Source of the DNA: Myxococcales bacterium
GTDB lineage: Bacteria > Desulfobacterota_B > Binatia > UBA1149 > SPBQ01
Direction of reading: 5' to 3'
Length of the DNA stretch: 7,855 nt
Assembly (NCBI GenBank): GCA_004525875.1
Contig: SPBQ01000097.1
Span: forward strand, 1 to 7,855
Shown here: one piece after another, positions 1-7,302 of the stretch
Layout of the letters: the number at the start of each line of letters is the position of its first letter
How positions within the stretch are numbered: the stretch's first letter is position 1
Made by a program: the position numbers and the translations under genes
The notes under the pieces: generated by a model
Databases searched by the model: none
The model's input: the letters and a program-made list of their open reading frames with translations, nothing else
What the model was told of the DNA's origin: nothing

Positions 1-1537
1 CCGCCCACTCGCGACCCACGCCCCACCCGAGCAACACGCGCGTATCTCCGGGCGTCCAGCCGTATGCGTGGATGAGCCCCACCCACGACAGCGCCGTCGC
101 GACGCCGCACCAGGCCGCCGCACGGAGGAAGCGACGGTCGATGATCTCGACGGTGACGGCAGAGAGAATCATCGCCGTGAACAGGAATCCCTGCTCGAGC
201 GCAAAGGCGCCGTGTCCCGAGATGTCCAGCGCAGCAAGACTCGTCTCGGCCTGCGGACCGAACGGCGGTCCGCCCGGTTGCCCCATGCCGGCCGCACGCA
301 TTCCCTGCTTCACCATGAACGCTCCCCAGGCAGCGATCCCCGGCAGGACGCCGACCGCTACCGCGGGTGCGTGACGCACGGGTGTGGTCTCGAAGGCCTG
401 GGCGACCATAACGATCCCGATCCACAGCACGATAGCCATGCCGGCCTCGATCGGAACGACGAGCGCGATCAGCGCAACCGATCCGCTGAGACACACCCCG
501 GCGATGAACACGCCGTTCAGAACCGAGTAGCCGATGCGCGCCCCAAGAGCCTTCCAGCCCGGGTGGCCGATATAGATCGTGGTTGGAAAACAGCTGCCGA
601 ACGCGGCTGCGAGCAGGCTCCCGATCCCATTGGCGAGCAGTGACGAGCGCGTGGCGTAGCTGTCGCCAGCCGCCTCCGCGCTCTCGATATTCTGCAGCGA
701 TCCCACCACGTTGACGATGCCCATGGGGATGATGACCGAGACGTAGGCCAGGCCGCCGTCGGTCATCAGCGCGGCGATCAGATCCCCGATGACGGGCACG
801 GGCAAGTGCCACGCGACCGAAGCGCGCACCGCAACCCACGCAGCCGGATCGGGTTCGACCAGTCCCGTCGTCCACGCCAGCAGAGTGCCGAGCGCGACCG
901 CAACCATCCCTCCCGGGATCCCCCCGACGAACCGGACGCGACCGAAGTAGCAGACCAGGACCACGGCCAGCGTGGCCAGACCGACCAGCGGTGAGCCGAA
1001 TGTCTTGAACAGGAACCCAAGCGCGATGAACGAGACCGCAACACCTGCCAGCGCCGAGAGCAGCGCGGCGCGTGGCGTCACGCGCCGTATCCAATCGGCG
1101 ACGAAGGCTCCGGCCGTCTCGATCAGAGCACTGCCGAAGCACGCCACCAGCCCGGCCCGCCACGCGATCTCCGCCGCGCGCTCCGGCGTGGCGCCCGCGG
1201 CCAACGCCGCGAGCTTCGCCGGCAGCATCACCAGGAAAACGAAGGCGAAGAGGCTCACTGTGTTGATCCCGTAGGGCAGTGCCGTGACGTCGGCACTTCC
1301 TGTCCGCGCAGCGAGTCGCTTCGCTTGCACGGCGTAGAACAGGTTGCCGATGACGATCGAGACGGCAGCGCCAGGCAGTACCCGACCGAGGAGGAGTTCG
1401 GGGCCGAAGCCCAGCACGGTCCGACAGAGCGCGCCGATGACGAGCAGCTGAATCAGATTGTCGAGAGCCAGACCGAAGAAGCCATCGATATCGCCACGCA
1501 CGAGCCATCGCGCAGCGCCTCGGCCCGCGGAAGTCAT
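1..1537 (-). CDS. NCS2-like permease (xanthine/uracil/vitamin C permease superfamily), 3' end outside window
   Basis: This is a polytopic inner-membrane transporter, probably a proton- or cation-coupled importer of a small organic solute; the substrate cannot be read from the sequence. The visible 512 residues contain many hydrophobic segments. The N-terminus has the GDIDGFFGLALDNLIQLLVI-type opening seen in permeases of this superfamily, followed by a TALPYGINT stretch (about residues 85-93). The central re-entrant region has NVVGSLQNIESAEAAGD (about 275-291) and a second element with SCFPTTIYIGHPGWKALG (about 315-332), which I align by eye with the substrate-site TM8 and TM10 regions of the NCS2 fold. 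A Gly/Pro-rich loop lies at about 413-430. The ATG at 1537-1535 overlaps the ygfZ stop by 4 bp (ATGA), which supports this start and translational coupling. The frame is open to base 1, so the C-terminus is missing. Family placement is fairly secure; the transported compound is unknown. Confidence 0.85.
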   Translation of the reverse strand, partial: MTSAGRGAARWLVRGDIDGFFGLALDNLIQLLVIGALCRTVLGFGPELLLGRVLPGAAVSIVIGNLFYAVQAKRLAARTGSADVTALPYGINTVSLFAFVFLVMLPAKLAALAAGATPERAAEIAWRAGLVACFGSALIETAGAFVADWIRRVTPRAALLSALAGVAVSFIALGFLFKTFGSPLVGLATLAVVLVCYFGRVRFVGGIPGGMVAVALGTLLAWTTGLVEPDPAAWVAVRASVAWHLPVPVIGDLIAALMTDGGLAYVSVIIPMGIVNVVGSLQNIESAEAAGDSYATRSSLLANGIGSLLAAAFGSCFPTTIYIGHPGWKALGARIGYSVLNGVFIAGVCLSGSVALIALVVPIEAGMAIVLWIGIVMVAQAFETTPVRHAPAVAVGVLPGIAAWGAFMVKQGMRAAGMGQPGGPPFGPQAETSLAALDISGHGAFALEQGFLFTAMILSAVTVEIIDRRFLRAAAWCGVATALSWVGLIHAYGWTPGDTRVLLGWGVGREWA

Positions 1538-2595
1538 CGACCCGCCAGACTTCGCGACCGCGGCCACCGCAGCACACGCACCGCCGTGACACCGGTCTCG
1601 CTTTCGAGCCGGAGCTCTGTGCCCTCGACCGCCGCATCGCGCGGCACGTACGCGAGGCACACCGGACCGAGGCCCGGTGAGACGGCCGCGCTCGTGACGA
1701 CGTCGCGCTCGGAACCGCCGGCCACGCGCACACCCACAACGACCGGCTCGGCGGCACCGAGCAGGCAGAGCTCACGATTGACGCGACCGCGACTGACCGC
1801 TCGCTCGATGACCTCCTGACCGACATAGCAGCCCTTGTTGAAGTGAATCGCCCACTCCAACCGCGCCTCGACCGCGAACCGATGCTCATCGAGGTCAACG
1901 CCGAGCAATGGTAGGCCGCTCTCCACTCGCAGGATCTCGAGCGCGTTGCAGCCGGCAGGCTCCGCGCCGAGTTCCTCGAGCGCGCGCCATACCTTGAGCG
2001 CGCCGTCCTCGACGGCGATATCCACGCTGGGCACCCTGAGATCCCCACGGCCGCGCAGGCTGACCGGCACGCCGGCAATCTCGATCGTACGCGTCCACCA
2101 CCATTGCCCACTCACAGTAACGCCGCACGCGCGCGCCAGGAGTTCGTGACAGCCTGGTCCGACGACCCCGATGCGCTCGCGGCACGGGCCGTCCTCGAAC
2201 TCGACGTCGTCGGCCACCAGGAATTGTTCAAGCCGCTGACGCGCGGTGTCGCGTCCGGTGGCATCCACGACGATGTCGATCCCATCCCCGCGCGCGTACA
2301 GACCGAGAATCGCCTGCACGCGCCCCTGCACCGTCAGCGCCAGGGCCGGCGTCCCGCCTCCGTCACGCAGATCGGACACGTCCTGCGACAGCTGCCCTTG
2401 AAGAAACTCGACACGCTCGTCGCCGGTGGCGACGATATCGGTGAGGAAAGAGAAATCGACCAGGCCCGTTGCCTCGTCCAGAGCCCGCCACTCGGCGACC
2501 ACGTCTCCGTAGGACGTCGCGACCTCGCGGCCGCGATACGAGGCCGTGCCCACCGCACGGGACGAAAGTACCGCCGCGAGACCGTCGGCGCTCAC
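1534..2595 (-). CDS. ygfZ: YgfZ/GcvT-domain folate-binding Fe-S maintenance protein
   Basis: A 353-residue member of the YgfZ (COG0354) family, related to the aminomethyltransferase GcvT. Family members use folate in the repair or maintenance of certain Fe-S enzymes and act in the cytoplasm. The decisive signature is KGCYVGQEVIER at residues 254-265, the YgfZ hallmark, with the conserved Cys at 256. It is preceded by NALEILRVESGLPLLGVDLDE (217 onward), the usual GcvT-fold approach to this motif, and followed by a beta-rich C-terminal domain ending in a VRVLRW strand. The N-terminal half shows FLQGQLSQDV (64-73), also typical. The start is a GTG whose last two bases overlap the stop of the preceding hydratase gene (GTGA, 4 bp). 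No good Shine-Dalgarno sequence precedes it, so coupled reinitiation is likely. The downstream permease ATG overlaps its own stop. GcvT itself is less likely because of the KGCY motif and the absence of glycine-cleavage genes. Confidence 0.93.
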   Translation of the reverse strand: MSADGLAAVLSSRAVGTASYRGREVATSYGDVVAEWRALDEATGLVDFSFLTDIVATGDERVEFLQGQLSQDVSDLRDGGGTPALALTVQGRVQAILGLYARGDGIDIVVDATGRDTARQRLEQFLVADDVEFEDGPCRERIGVVGPGCHELLARACGVTVSGQWWWTRTIEIAGVPVSLRGRGDLRVPSVDIAVEDGALKVWRALEELGAEPAGCNALEILRVESGLPLLGVDLDEHRFAVEARLEWAIHFNKGCYVGQEVIERAVSRGRVNRELCLLGAAEPVVVGVRVAGGSERDVVTSAAVSPGLGPVCLAYVPRDAAVEGTELRLESETGVTAVRVLRWPRSRSLAGR

Positions 2596-3665
2596 GCCGT
2601 GTAGTGACTGCGGCGACGGACCGCCAGTTCGCGCTCGAGGTAGAAGATATCGACCTTCTGCGGGCCTTCCTCGTCTTCCCTCGGCGCCCGAAACTTGTGG
2701 CCGCGGAGCGTGGTCACCAGAACGCCGAGATCAACGCGGTCTGGGTAATCCCGCTTGTCCCTGATCTCGGTGCTGGCGAACACCGTGTCGCCCGCAAACA
2801 CCGGGCCTACGTGTCGCCCTGTCGTGTAGACGATGTCGGCCGGCGAGTTATCCGCAACGTCGGGGCAAGACAGACCGAGGCAGAGATTGAATGGAATGCC
2901 CCCGAACACGATCAGCCGGCCACCGATGTACTTCTCGGGATTCTGATCGATGAGGAACTGATTGCAGTGCACCTGCGACGTGTTGTCCAGCTGGCCCGTG
3001 AGCGCGATGTGCTCGTCGGTCACCACGCGACCACGAGAGTGCTCGTAGATGTCGCCCGTGTGAAAATCCTCGAAATAGGTGTCCGGACTGGAGAGATAGG
3101 CGCGCGCGGCGTAGCCGGCGTCATTCCGGTAGGGAGGAATCACGGGCTCGCACTCGACGGCCGAGCGGTCGGTGAGCTTCGCGTCCTCCACGTGGGCATC
3201 GACATCGTTCTTCCAGACCTGCACCTTACGCTCGAACGCGATGACGACCTTGCCATCCTGATTGCGGCCGACCGTGCTCACGTGCACCACGCCGCGGTCG
3301 TTGTTCGACGACGACGGCTTCACACCGACGATCGTCGTCTCCGCCTCGAGCGTGTCGCCGATGTAGACGGGTGCCCCGAAGCGCATGTCGATATACTCGA
3401 GATTCGCGCGCGCGTTCTCGCTGATGTCCTCGACCGTCTGAGAGAACACAATATTCATCACCAAGCCTGGCGGCACTACCAGGCCCTCGTAGCCGTGAAG
3501 GCGGGCGTACTCGGCGTTCTTGTGAAGCGGATTGGTCGTGATCGAGAAATCCGTGAACGAGCAGAACAGACCCTCCGTGACAGTCTTGCCACCCTTGTGA
3601 CGGAACACCTGACCGGGCTCGAAGTCCTCAAGATAGTTTCCTCTCGTCTTGCTGATGGTCGCCAC
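2592..3665 (-). CDS. Double-hotdog MaoC-family hydratase, mesaconyl-CoA hydratase-like
   Basis: A 357-residue cytoplasmic enzyme built from two hotdog folds, expected to add or remove water on an acyl-CoA. The order of motifs resembles mesaconyl-CoA hydratase (beta-methylmalyl-CoA dehydratase) of the ethylmalonyl-CoA/3-hydroxypropionate-type pathways: GNYLEDFEPGQ near the N-terminus (9-19), NPLH (45-48), RFGAPVYIGDTL (95-106), then a second unit with YFEDFHTGD (197-205), DNTSQVHCN (227-235), FGGIPF (254-259) and GRHVGPVFAGDTV (283-295). The length matches that family. The N-terminal motif reads ITTNPLH where canonical R-hydratases have GDxNPxH, so the usual catalytic Asp is a Thr there. The frame extends upstream to 3746, but that would add 27 unconserved Pro-rich residues and overlap the exporter gene. 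The GTG at 3665 follows a perfect GAGGAGG with 6-nt spacing, so I chose it. No other gene of a mesaconyl-CoA pathway is visible, so the real substrate is open. Confidence 0.88.
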   Translation of the reverse strand: MATISKTRGNYLEDFEPGQVFRHKGGKTVTEGLFCSFTDFSITTNPLHKNAEYARLHGYEGLVVPPGLVMNIVFSQTVEDISENARANLEYIDMRFGAPVYIGDTLEAETTIVGVKPSSSNNDRGVVHVSTVGRNQDGKVVIAFERKVQVWKNDVDAHVEDAKLTDRSAVECEPVIPPYRNDAGYAARAYLSSPDTYFEDFHTGDIYEHSRGRVVTDEHIALTGQLDNTSQVHCNQFLIDQNPEKYIGGRLIVFGGIPFNLCLGLSCPDVADNSPADIVYTTGRHVGPVFAGDTVFASTEIRDKRDYPDRVDLGVLVTTLRGHKFRAPREDEEGPQKVDIFYLERELAVRRRSHYTA

Positions 3666-3671
3666 ACCGAG

Positions 3672-3678
3672 CCTCCTC
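3672..3678 (-). promoter_or_regulatory. Strong Shine-Dalgarno sequence of the hydratase gene
   Basis: On the minus strand this reads GAGGAGG, six bases before the GTG at 3665-3663. It lies in the only sizeable intergenic gap of the window (3666-3714, 49 nt). It decides the hydratase start in favour of this GTG over the in-frame upstream start at 3746. The other visible starts have weak or no such sequence and rely on stop/start overlap, so the hydratase appears to be translated independently of the exporter upstream. Confidence 0.85.
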
Positions 3679-3714
3679 GGGGCGGAATATGTCGCGGGTC
3701 CTTGCCGGACGCAA

Positions 3715-6510
3715 TCAGCCCCGGGGGATGGCGGCGGGTGGTTCACGCGCCTGTTGTGCGCGTTCGTTAGCCTGCTCGAGCCGGTCGCTGAGGATCCGTG
3801 CGATGTTCAGGAAGAAGCGCGACGCGAAGCGTGGGTAGAGCACTCGCAGGCGACGCAGGAAGTCTTCGTCGATGACCAGAACCTCGACCGCGTCGCTCGC
3901 AACCACGTCCGCGCTGCGCACGGTACGACGCAAGAGGCCCATCTCACCGACGACATCACCGCGGCCCAGCCCCGCCAGCACGCGCCCATCCTCGGCGCGC
4001 ACCTCGGCGGTGCCCTGGAGAACGAGATACATCTCTTCGCCATGGTCTCCGCGCCGCATGATCGGCTCATCAGCCGCGAACGATCGGACGCGACCGAGCA
4101 GCACCACGAGTCGGACAGAGAGGGCTCCCAGCCCTTGAAACAACCGGATCGTTTTGTTGGGGCTCGGACCGAGCTGGAATGCGACCAGATCCCACACGCT
4201 GATCACCGGGACGGTAGCCAGCACTGCGGGTAGCACGAAGATATTCGTCGTCAGTGCGACCATCATCGTCATCGCCGACAGCCAGCCGAACGTCGTGATG
4301 AGCCCGAAACGCGAGATCAGCATGACGAGGAAGCCGGCGGTGAGCGTGATCGAGGTCGCCACCACCGGCCGGCCCACCAGCCGCATCGTCGTGCGCAGCG
4401 CCGCCCGCTGACTGCGGCTGGTCTTCACCACGCGGTTGAGCGTGGTCATGTAGTGGATCGTGTCGTCGACGGCGATCCCGAGAGCGACGGCCGCGATGAT
4501 GCTCGTCCCGAGGTTCAGCTCGATCCCGGCCAACCCCATCACACCGAAGAACAAGAGAAGGGGAAGGACATTGGGGATCATCGCGGCCAGGCCGACGCGC
4601 AGCGAGAGAAACTGAATCGACAGCACCGCGAAGATCACGAGGAACGCCAGCGCAACGCTTTGTACCTGACCGCTTAGAACCTTGTCGGCGACCGTGCTCA
4701 CCACCACGAGGTTTCCGGTCACGTCAACGAACACCCCGCGCGGGAAGATGACTTCGGCGTATGTCTGGATCGAGTCGACCAGGCGCGCGGTGTCGCGCGA
4801 GCCGCTCACCGCCGTGCGTGCAGTGATCCTCAGGCGCCGGAACTCGGGATCAACCACGCCGGCGAACGTGCCGGGGCTCAGAGCGACCAGATCCAGCACG
4901 GTCGCCAGCTGCGCAGGATCGTCCCAGAAGCTCTTCGGCGGCGGCGCCTCGACCAGCTCCCCCTTGTCGTTGACGACAAGACCCTCTGCGCTGCTCTGCA
5001 GCCCGCGGTCGAGCAGATCCAGATAGTCCAGTAGTGAGATGCTCGAGTCGATCTCGTCCAGATCGTCGATGAACGCCTGGAAGTCCTCAACCCGGCGCAG
5101 AGCAACGATCGACTTGAAGTGTCCAGGCTCCGGACCGCTGATGACGATGCTCACCGGATTGGGCCCCGCGAGCCTCTCGGTGATCGCTTTGTGCGCGAGT
5201 CGGACGTCGGACCCTCGGCGAAACGAGCTCAGTAGGTCCGTGTCGACCTCGAGCCGCGCCGCCCCCATCACACCGAATACGACCACAGCGGCCGCGACGG
5301 CGAAGATCCAGCGCCGACGGACCACGGAGAAGTCGGCTGCGCGTTCGAGGGCGCGGTCGAGCCAATCGAGGCGATCGCTCTCGTTCTCGATCCGCCCCGC
5401 TCGCCGCGCATCTCGCGCCGCTTCTCGGCGCGGGAGGGCGAAGAAGAGCAACGACAGACCGTAGAGGGCACCTACGGCCAGCACCGCGATCCCCAGCACG
5501 GCGAACTTGCCCAGCCTGGAGATGGCGGGAATCGGGTGGAGCGCGAGAGCGCCGAATCCCACGGCCGTCGTGAGCGCGGAGATCATGATCGGAAGCCCAA
5601 CGCGATGGAGCACCGCCTGGAGGCCGCAGTCATCCGACTCGCCGGATTCGAGGACGGCCACCGTGACATGGACGGAGTACGACCCCCCGATCACCAGCAG
5701 GAGCGAGGGCAGCACGAGCGTCGTGAGAGTGATCGGCGCATTGAACCAGCCCATGAGCCCGAGCAGGATCGAAACACCGAAGGCGATCGAAAACAGTGGC
5801 AGAAGGGTCGCGCGGAACGAGCGAAACGCGAGCCAGAGCACCCCCATCATGCACAGGAGGCTGAGCGGCAGGAAGCGCGCGAGGTCCTCCCGCATCATCT
5901 CCGTGGAGCGAACGCGGATGTGACTCATTCCCGCGTAGTAGACCTCACCGGGACCGTCGTAGCTGTCGATGGCCTCGAGAATCGCCGCGTCGATCGCCGG
6001 CTCGTCCTCGTCGCTTCGCCCCTTGGCGAAGAACACGTTGATCGCGACCGCGCGGCCGTCAGTGGCCACGAGATGAGGCGAGTAGATCGGATTGACGCTC
6101 ACCCGCTCGCGAACCGTGCGGGCCGTTTCGGCTGTGATCGGCCCCTTCGGTATGAGCGGCGGGGGGTTGAGGACATCGCGGACCGGATCCTTCACGGTCG
6201 TGAGGCTCATGGCCCGGTCGATGCCCGCGAGCGCACCGATGCGATCGGTCAGCCGACGCAGGCTCTGAAGGACCTCGGGGGTGTAGGCGTCGTCGACCAG
6301 GATCGCGACGACACCGATCTCCTGATCGCCGAACGTTTCCTGGACGACCTTATGCAGGATGAGTGCAGGATCATCGCGCGGTGTGAGCGTCTTGAGCGAG
6401 CTGTCGAAGGACAGCCTGAAGATTCCGGACGCCATGACGGCGCCGGTCGCGAGCATCACCACGAGCGCCGTTCGAGGCCGACGGGAAAGGAATCGGGTGA
6501 TCCAGCTCAC
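3715..6510 (-). CDS. RND/MMPL-family exporter (HAE-3 type) with C-terminal cyclic-nucleotide-binding domain
   Basis: A 931-residue inner-membrane protein with the duplicated RND layout. TM1 is at about 14-32, followed by an extracytoplasmic domain (33-212), a five-helix bundle (about 213-358), a charged cytoplasmic linker (360-400), TM7 (401-418), a second extracytoplasmic domain (419-616) and a second bundle (about 617-768). Proteins of this COG1033/MMPL type export lipids or other hydrophobic compounds using the proton gradient. TM10 carries GIAVDDTIH (678-686) with the expected acidic residues, whereas the equivalent TM4 site reads GGSYSVH (275-281) with no Asp. After the last helix comes a cytoplasmic cyclic-nucleotide-binding domain (about 797-905), then a short Gln/Arg-rich tail. 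The GTG start overlaps the trmJ stop by 4 bp (GTGA). A 49-nt gap separates the stop from the hydratase gene. No partner membrane-fusion or outer-membrane gene is visible. The cargo is unknown; the family call is firm. Confidence 0.93.
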   Translation of the reverse strand: MSWITRFLSRRPRTALVVMLATGAVMASGIFRLSFDSSLKTLTPRDDPALILHKVVQETFGDQEIGVVAILVDDAYTPEVLQSLRRLTDRIGALAGIDRAMSLTTVKDPVRDVLNPPPLIPKGPITAETARTVRERVSVNPIYSPHLVATDGRAVAINVFFAKGRSDEDEPAIDAAILEAIDSYDGPGEVYYAGMSHIRVRSTEMMREDLARFLPLSLLCMMGVLWLAFRSFRATLLPLFSIAFGVSILLGLMGWFNAPITLTTLVLPSLLLVIGGSYSVHVTVAVLESGESDDCGLQAVLHRVGLPIMISALTTAVGFGALALHPIPAISRLGKFAVLGIAVLAVGALYGLSLLFFALPRREAARDARRAGRIENESDRLDWLDRALERAADFSVVRRRWIFAVAAAVVVFGVMGAARLEVDTDLLSSFRRGSDVRLAHKAITERLAGPNPVSIVISGPEPGHFKSIVALRRVEDFQAFIDDLDEIDSSISLLDYLDLLDRGLQSSAEGLVVNDKGELVEAPPPKSFWDDPAQLATVLDLVALSPGTFAGVVDPEFRRLRITARTAVSGSRDTARLVDSIQTYAEVIFPRGVFVDVTGNLVVVSTVADKVLSGQVQSVALAFLVIFAVLSIQFLSLRVGLAAMIPNVLPLLLFFGVMGLAGIELNLGTSIIAAVALGIAVDDTIHYMTTLNRVVKTSRSQRAALRTTMRLVGRPVVATSITLTAGFLVMLISRFGLITTFGWLSAMTMMVALTTNIFVLPAVLATVPVISVWDLVAFQLGPSPNKTIRLFQGLGALSVRLVVLLGRVRSFAADEPIMRRGDHGEEMYLVLQGTAEVRAEDGRVLAGLGRGDVVGEMGLLRRTVRSADVVASDAVEVLVIDEDFLRRLRVLYPRFASRFFLNIARILSDRLEQANERAQQAREPPAAIPRG
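3796..4122 (-). other. Cyclic-nucleotide-binding domain fused to the exporter (domain, approximate bounds)
   Basis: Residues about 797-905 of the exporter match the CRP/cNMP-binding jelly roll. There is an entry strand with EPIMRRGDHGEEMYLVLQG (815-833), corresponding to the usual 'G-x-x-(A/G)-x-x-(M/L)-(Y/F)-x-(I/V)-x-x-G' pattern. The beta-turn GRGDVVGEMGLL (849-860) follows, and the phosphate-binding cassette runs through RRTVRSADV (861-869). Glu856 of the GE pair and Arg865 of the RSA triplet occupy the positions that contact the ribose and phosphate of the ligand in CRP-type domains, so ligand binding is plausible. A closing helix with EDFLRRLRVLYPRFASRF follows (882-899). There is no DNA-binding helix-turn-helix after it. 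The domain sits directly behind the last transmembrane helix on the expected cytoplasmic side. Whether it binds cAMP, cGMP or nothing is not shown by sequence. Confidence 0.9.
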
Positions 6511-7298
6511 TTGAGGTTCTCGCCGCGTGCGCTCTTGGCCAGCGCAACCTCACGTCCGCCGTCCACGTACCACCGGATCTGTCGGATAATGCCGCGCAGG
6601 ATTCTCAGCTCGCGGTCGTCGAGTGCTGCCCGACCGAAAAGAGCGCGCAACGTGACCATGATGTGTTTCGGGTTCTCGCTCGGAAGGAAGCCTACGTCGA
6701 CCAGCGCCCTCTCCAGCCCGCCGAACATCTCCTCGACAGCGCCGGCGTCGGCCAGCAGCCGCAACGAGGACTCATCCGGGTCCGCGCTCGACTCCTCGCC
6801 GGGCACATCGAGCCGCGCCCGGTGGATCTCGTAGAGGACGACCATCACCGCCTGCGCGAGATTCAGCGACTGATAGGCGTCGGTCGTGGGGATGAATACG
6901 AGATCGTGGCAAACGGCGATGTCCTCATTGGTAAGGCCGGTGTCCTCTGGCCCGAACACGATGGCCACCGGCGTCGCCCCCTGGTTCTCGGCGCGCACCA
7001 GGCCCGCCGCGGCCGCGCGGACGTCGCGACTGCGCTCGCGGTAGGGCCCCTTGCGCGCCGTGGTGCCGACGACGACGGAGCAGCCACGGATCGCCTCGCG
7101 CAGGGTGGTGACGTCGCGGCGGGCGTCATGAACCGGCCGTGCGTGGACCGCCATGATCGCCGCCTGTTCGGTGTCGTAGTTACCGTCGACGACGTAGAGG
7201 TCGCCGCCGCCCATGTTCATGATGGCGCGGCAAACCGCACCCACGTTCGCCCCACCGCGCGGCCCGACCAGTACGACGCGCGGCAACGCCTGGCTCAC
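6507..7298 (-). CDS. trmJ: tRNA (cytidine/uridine-2'-O-)-methyltransferase TrmJ
   Basis: A 263-residue SPOUT-class methyltransferase. In Escherichia coli TrmJ methylates the 2'-hydroxyl of the anticodon-loop nucleotide 32 of certain tRNAs using S-adenosylmethionine, acting as a knotted dimer in the cytoplasm. The three SPOUT motifs are intact: NVGAVCRAIMNMG (18-30), FGPEDTGLTNED (115-126) and YQSLNLAQAVMVVLYE (142-157). Arg82 in TTARK matches the conserved Arg of TrmJ. The C-terminal part distinguishes TrmJ from TrmL or TrmH, with MFGGLERALVDVGFL (191-205), an ALFGRA segment and DDRELRILRGII (227-238). The tail after 243 is slightly longer than in E. coli and basic. The GTG start lies 4 nt after the stop of the coiled-coil gene and its stop overlaps the exporter GTG, so it sits inside the operon. 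I see no strong Shine-Dalgarno sequence, which again suggests coupling. I am confident of the family; the exact target base is inferred. Confidence 0.94.
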   Translation of the reverse strand: MSQALPRVVLVGPRGGANVGAVCRAIMNMGGGDLYVVDGNYDTEQAAIMAVHARPVHDARRDVTTLREAIRGCSVVVGTTARKGPYRERSRDVRAAAAGLVRAENQGATPVAIVFGPEDTGLTNEDIAVCHDLVFIPTTDAYQSLNLAQAVMVVLYEIHRARLDVPGEESSADPDESSLRLLADAGAVEEMFGGLERALVDVGFLPSENPKHIMVTLRALFGRAALDDRELRILRGIIRQIRWYVDGGREVALAKSARGENLK

Positions 7299-7302
7299 CC
7301 GA

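Noticed and set aside
68..643. Plus-strand open frame (191 codons) opposite the permease C-terminal region
   Set aside because: The minus-strand frame here encodes continuous hydrophobic helices of a permease. The plus-strand translation is charged and repetitive without a family.
3686..3714. Possible sigma-70-like promoter in the exporter-hydratase gap (minus strand TTGCGT, 17 nt, CATATT)
   Set aside because: Both boxes are weak matches and the predicted transcript would begin almost at the Shine-Dalgarno sequence. In a window this size such a match is easily chance.
3666..3714. Terminator or attenuator between exporter and hydratase
   Set aside because: I see no GC stem followed by a T-run in these 49 bases on the minus strand.
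3666..3746. Upstream extension of the hydratase by 27 residues to a start at 3746
   Set aside because: The added residues are Pro-rich and unlike family N-termini and would overlap the exporter gene. A perfect Shine-Dalgarno sequence sits at the right distance from the GTG at 3665.
2469..3770. Long plus-strand open frame (433 codons) opposite the hydratase and the start of ygfZ
   Set aside because: It is Arg/His/Asp/Val-rich low-complexity sequence with no recognisable domain and lies antisense to two genes with clear family motifs. Such frames are expected in GC-rich DNA.
5536..6834. Long plus-strand open frame (432 codons) opposite the exporter N-terminal half and trmJ end
   Set aside because: The translation is rich in Arg, Glu, His and Asp and has no domain. 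It is antisense to a firmly identified exporter and methyltransferase and is a codon-bias shadow.
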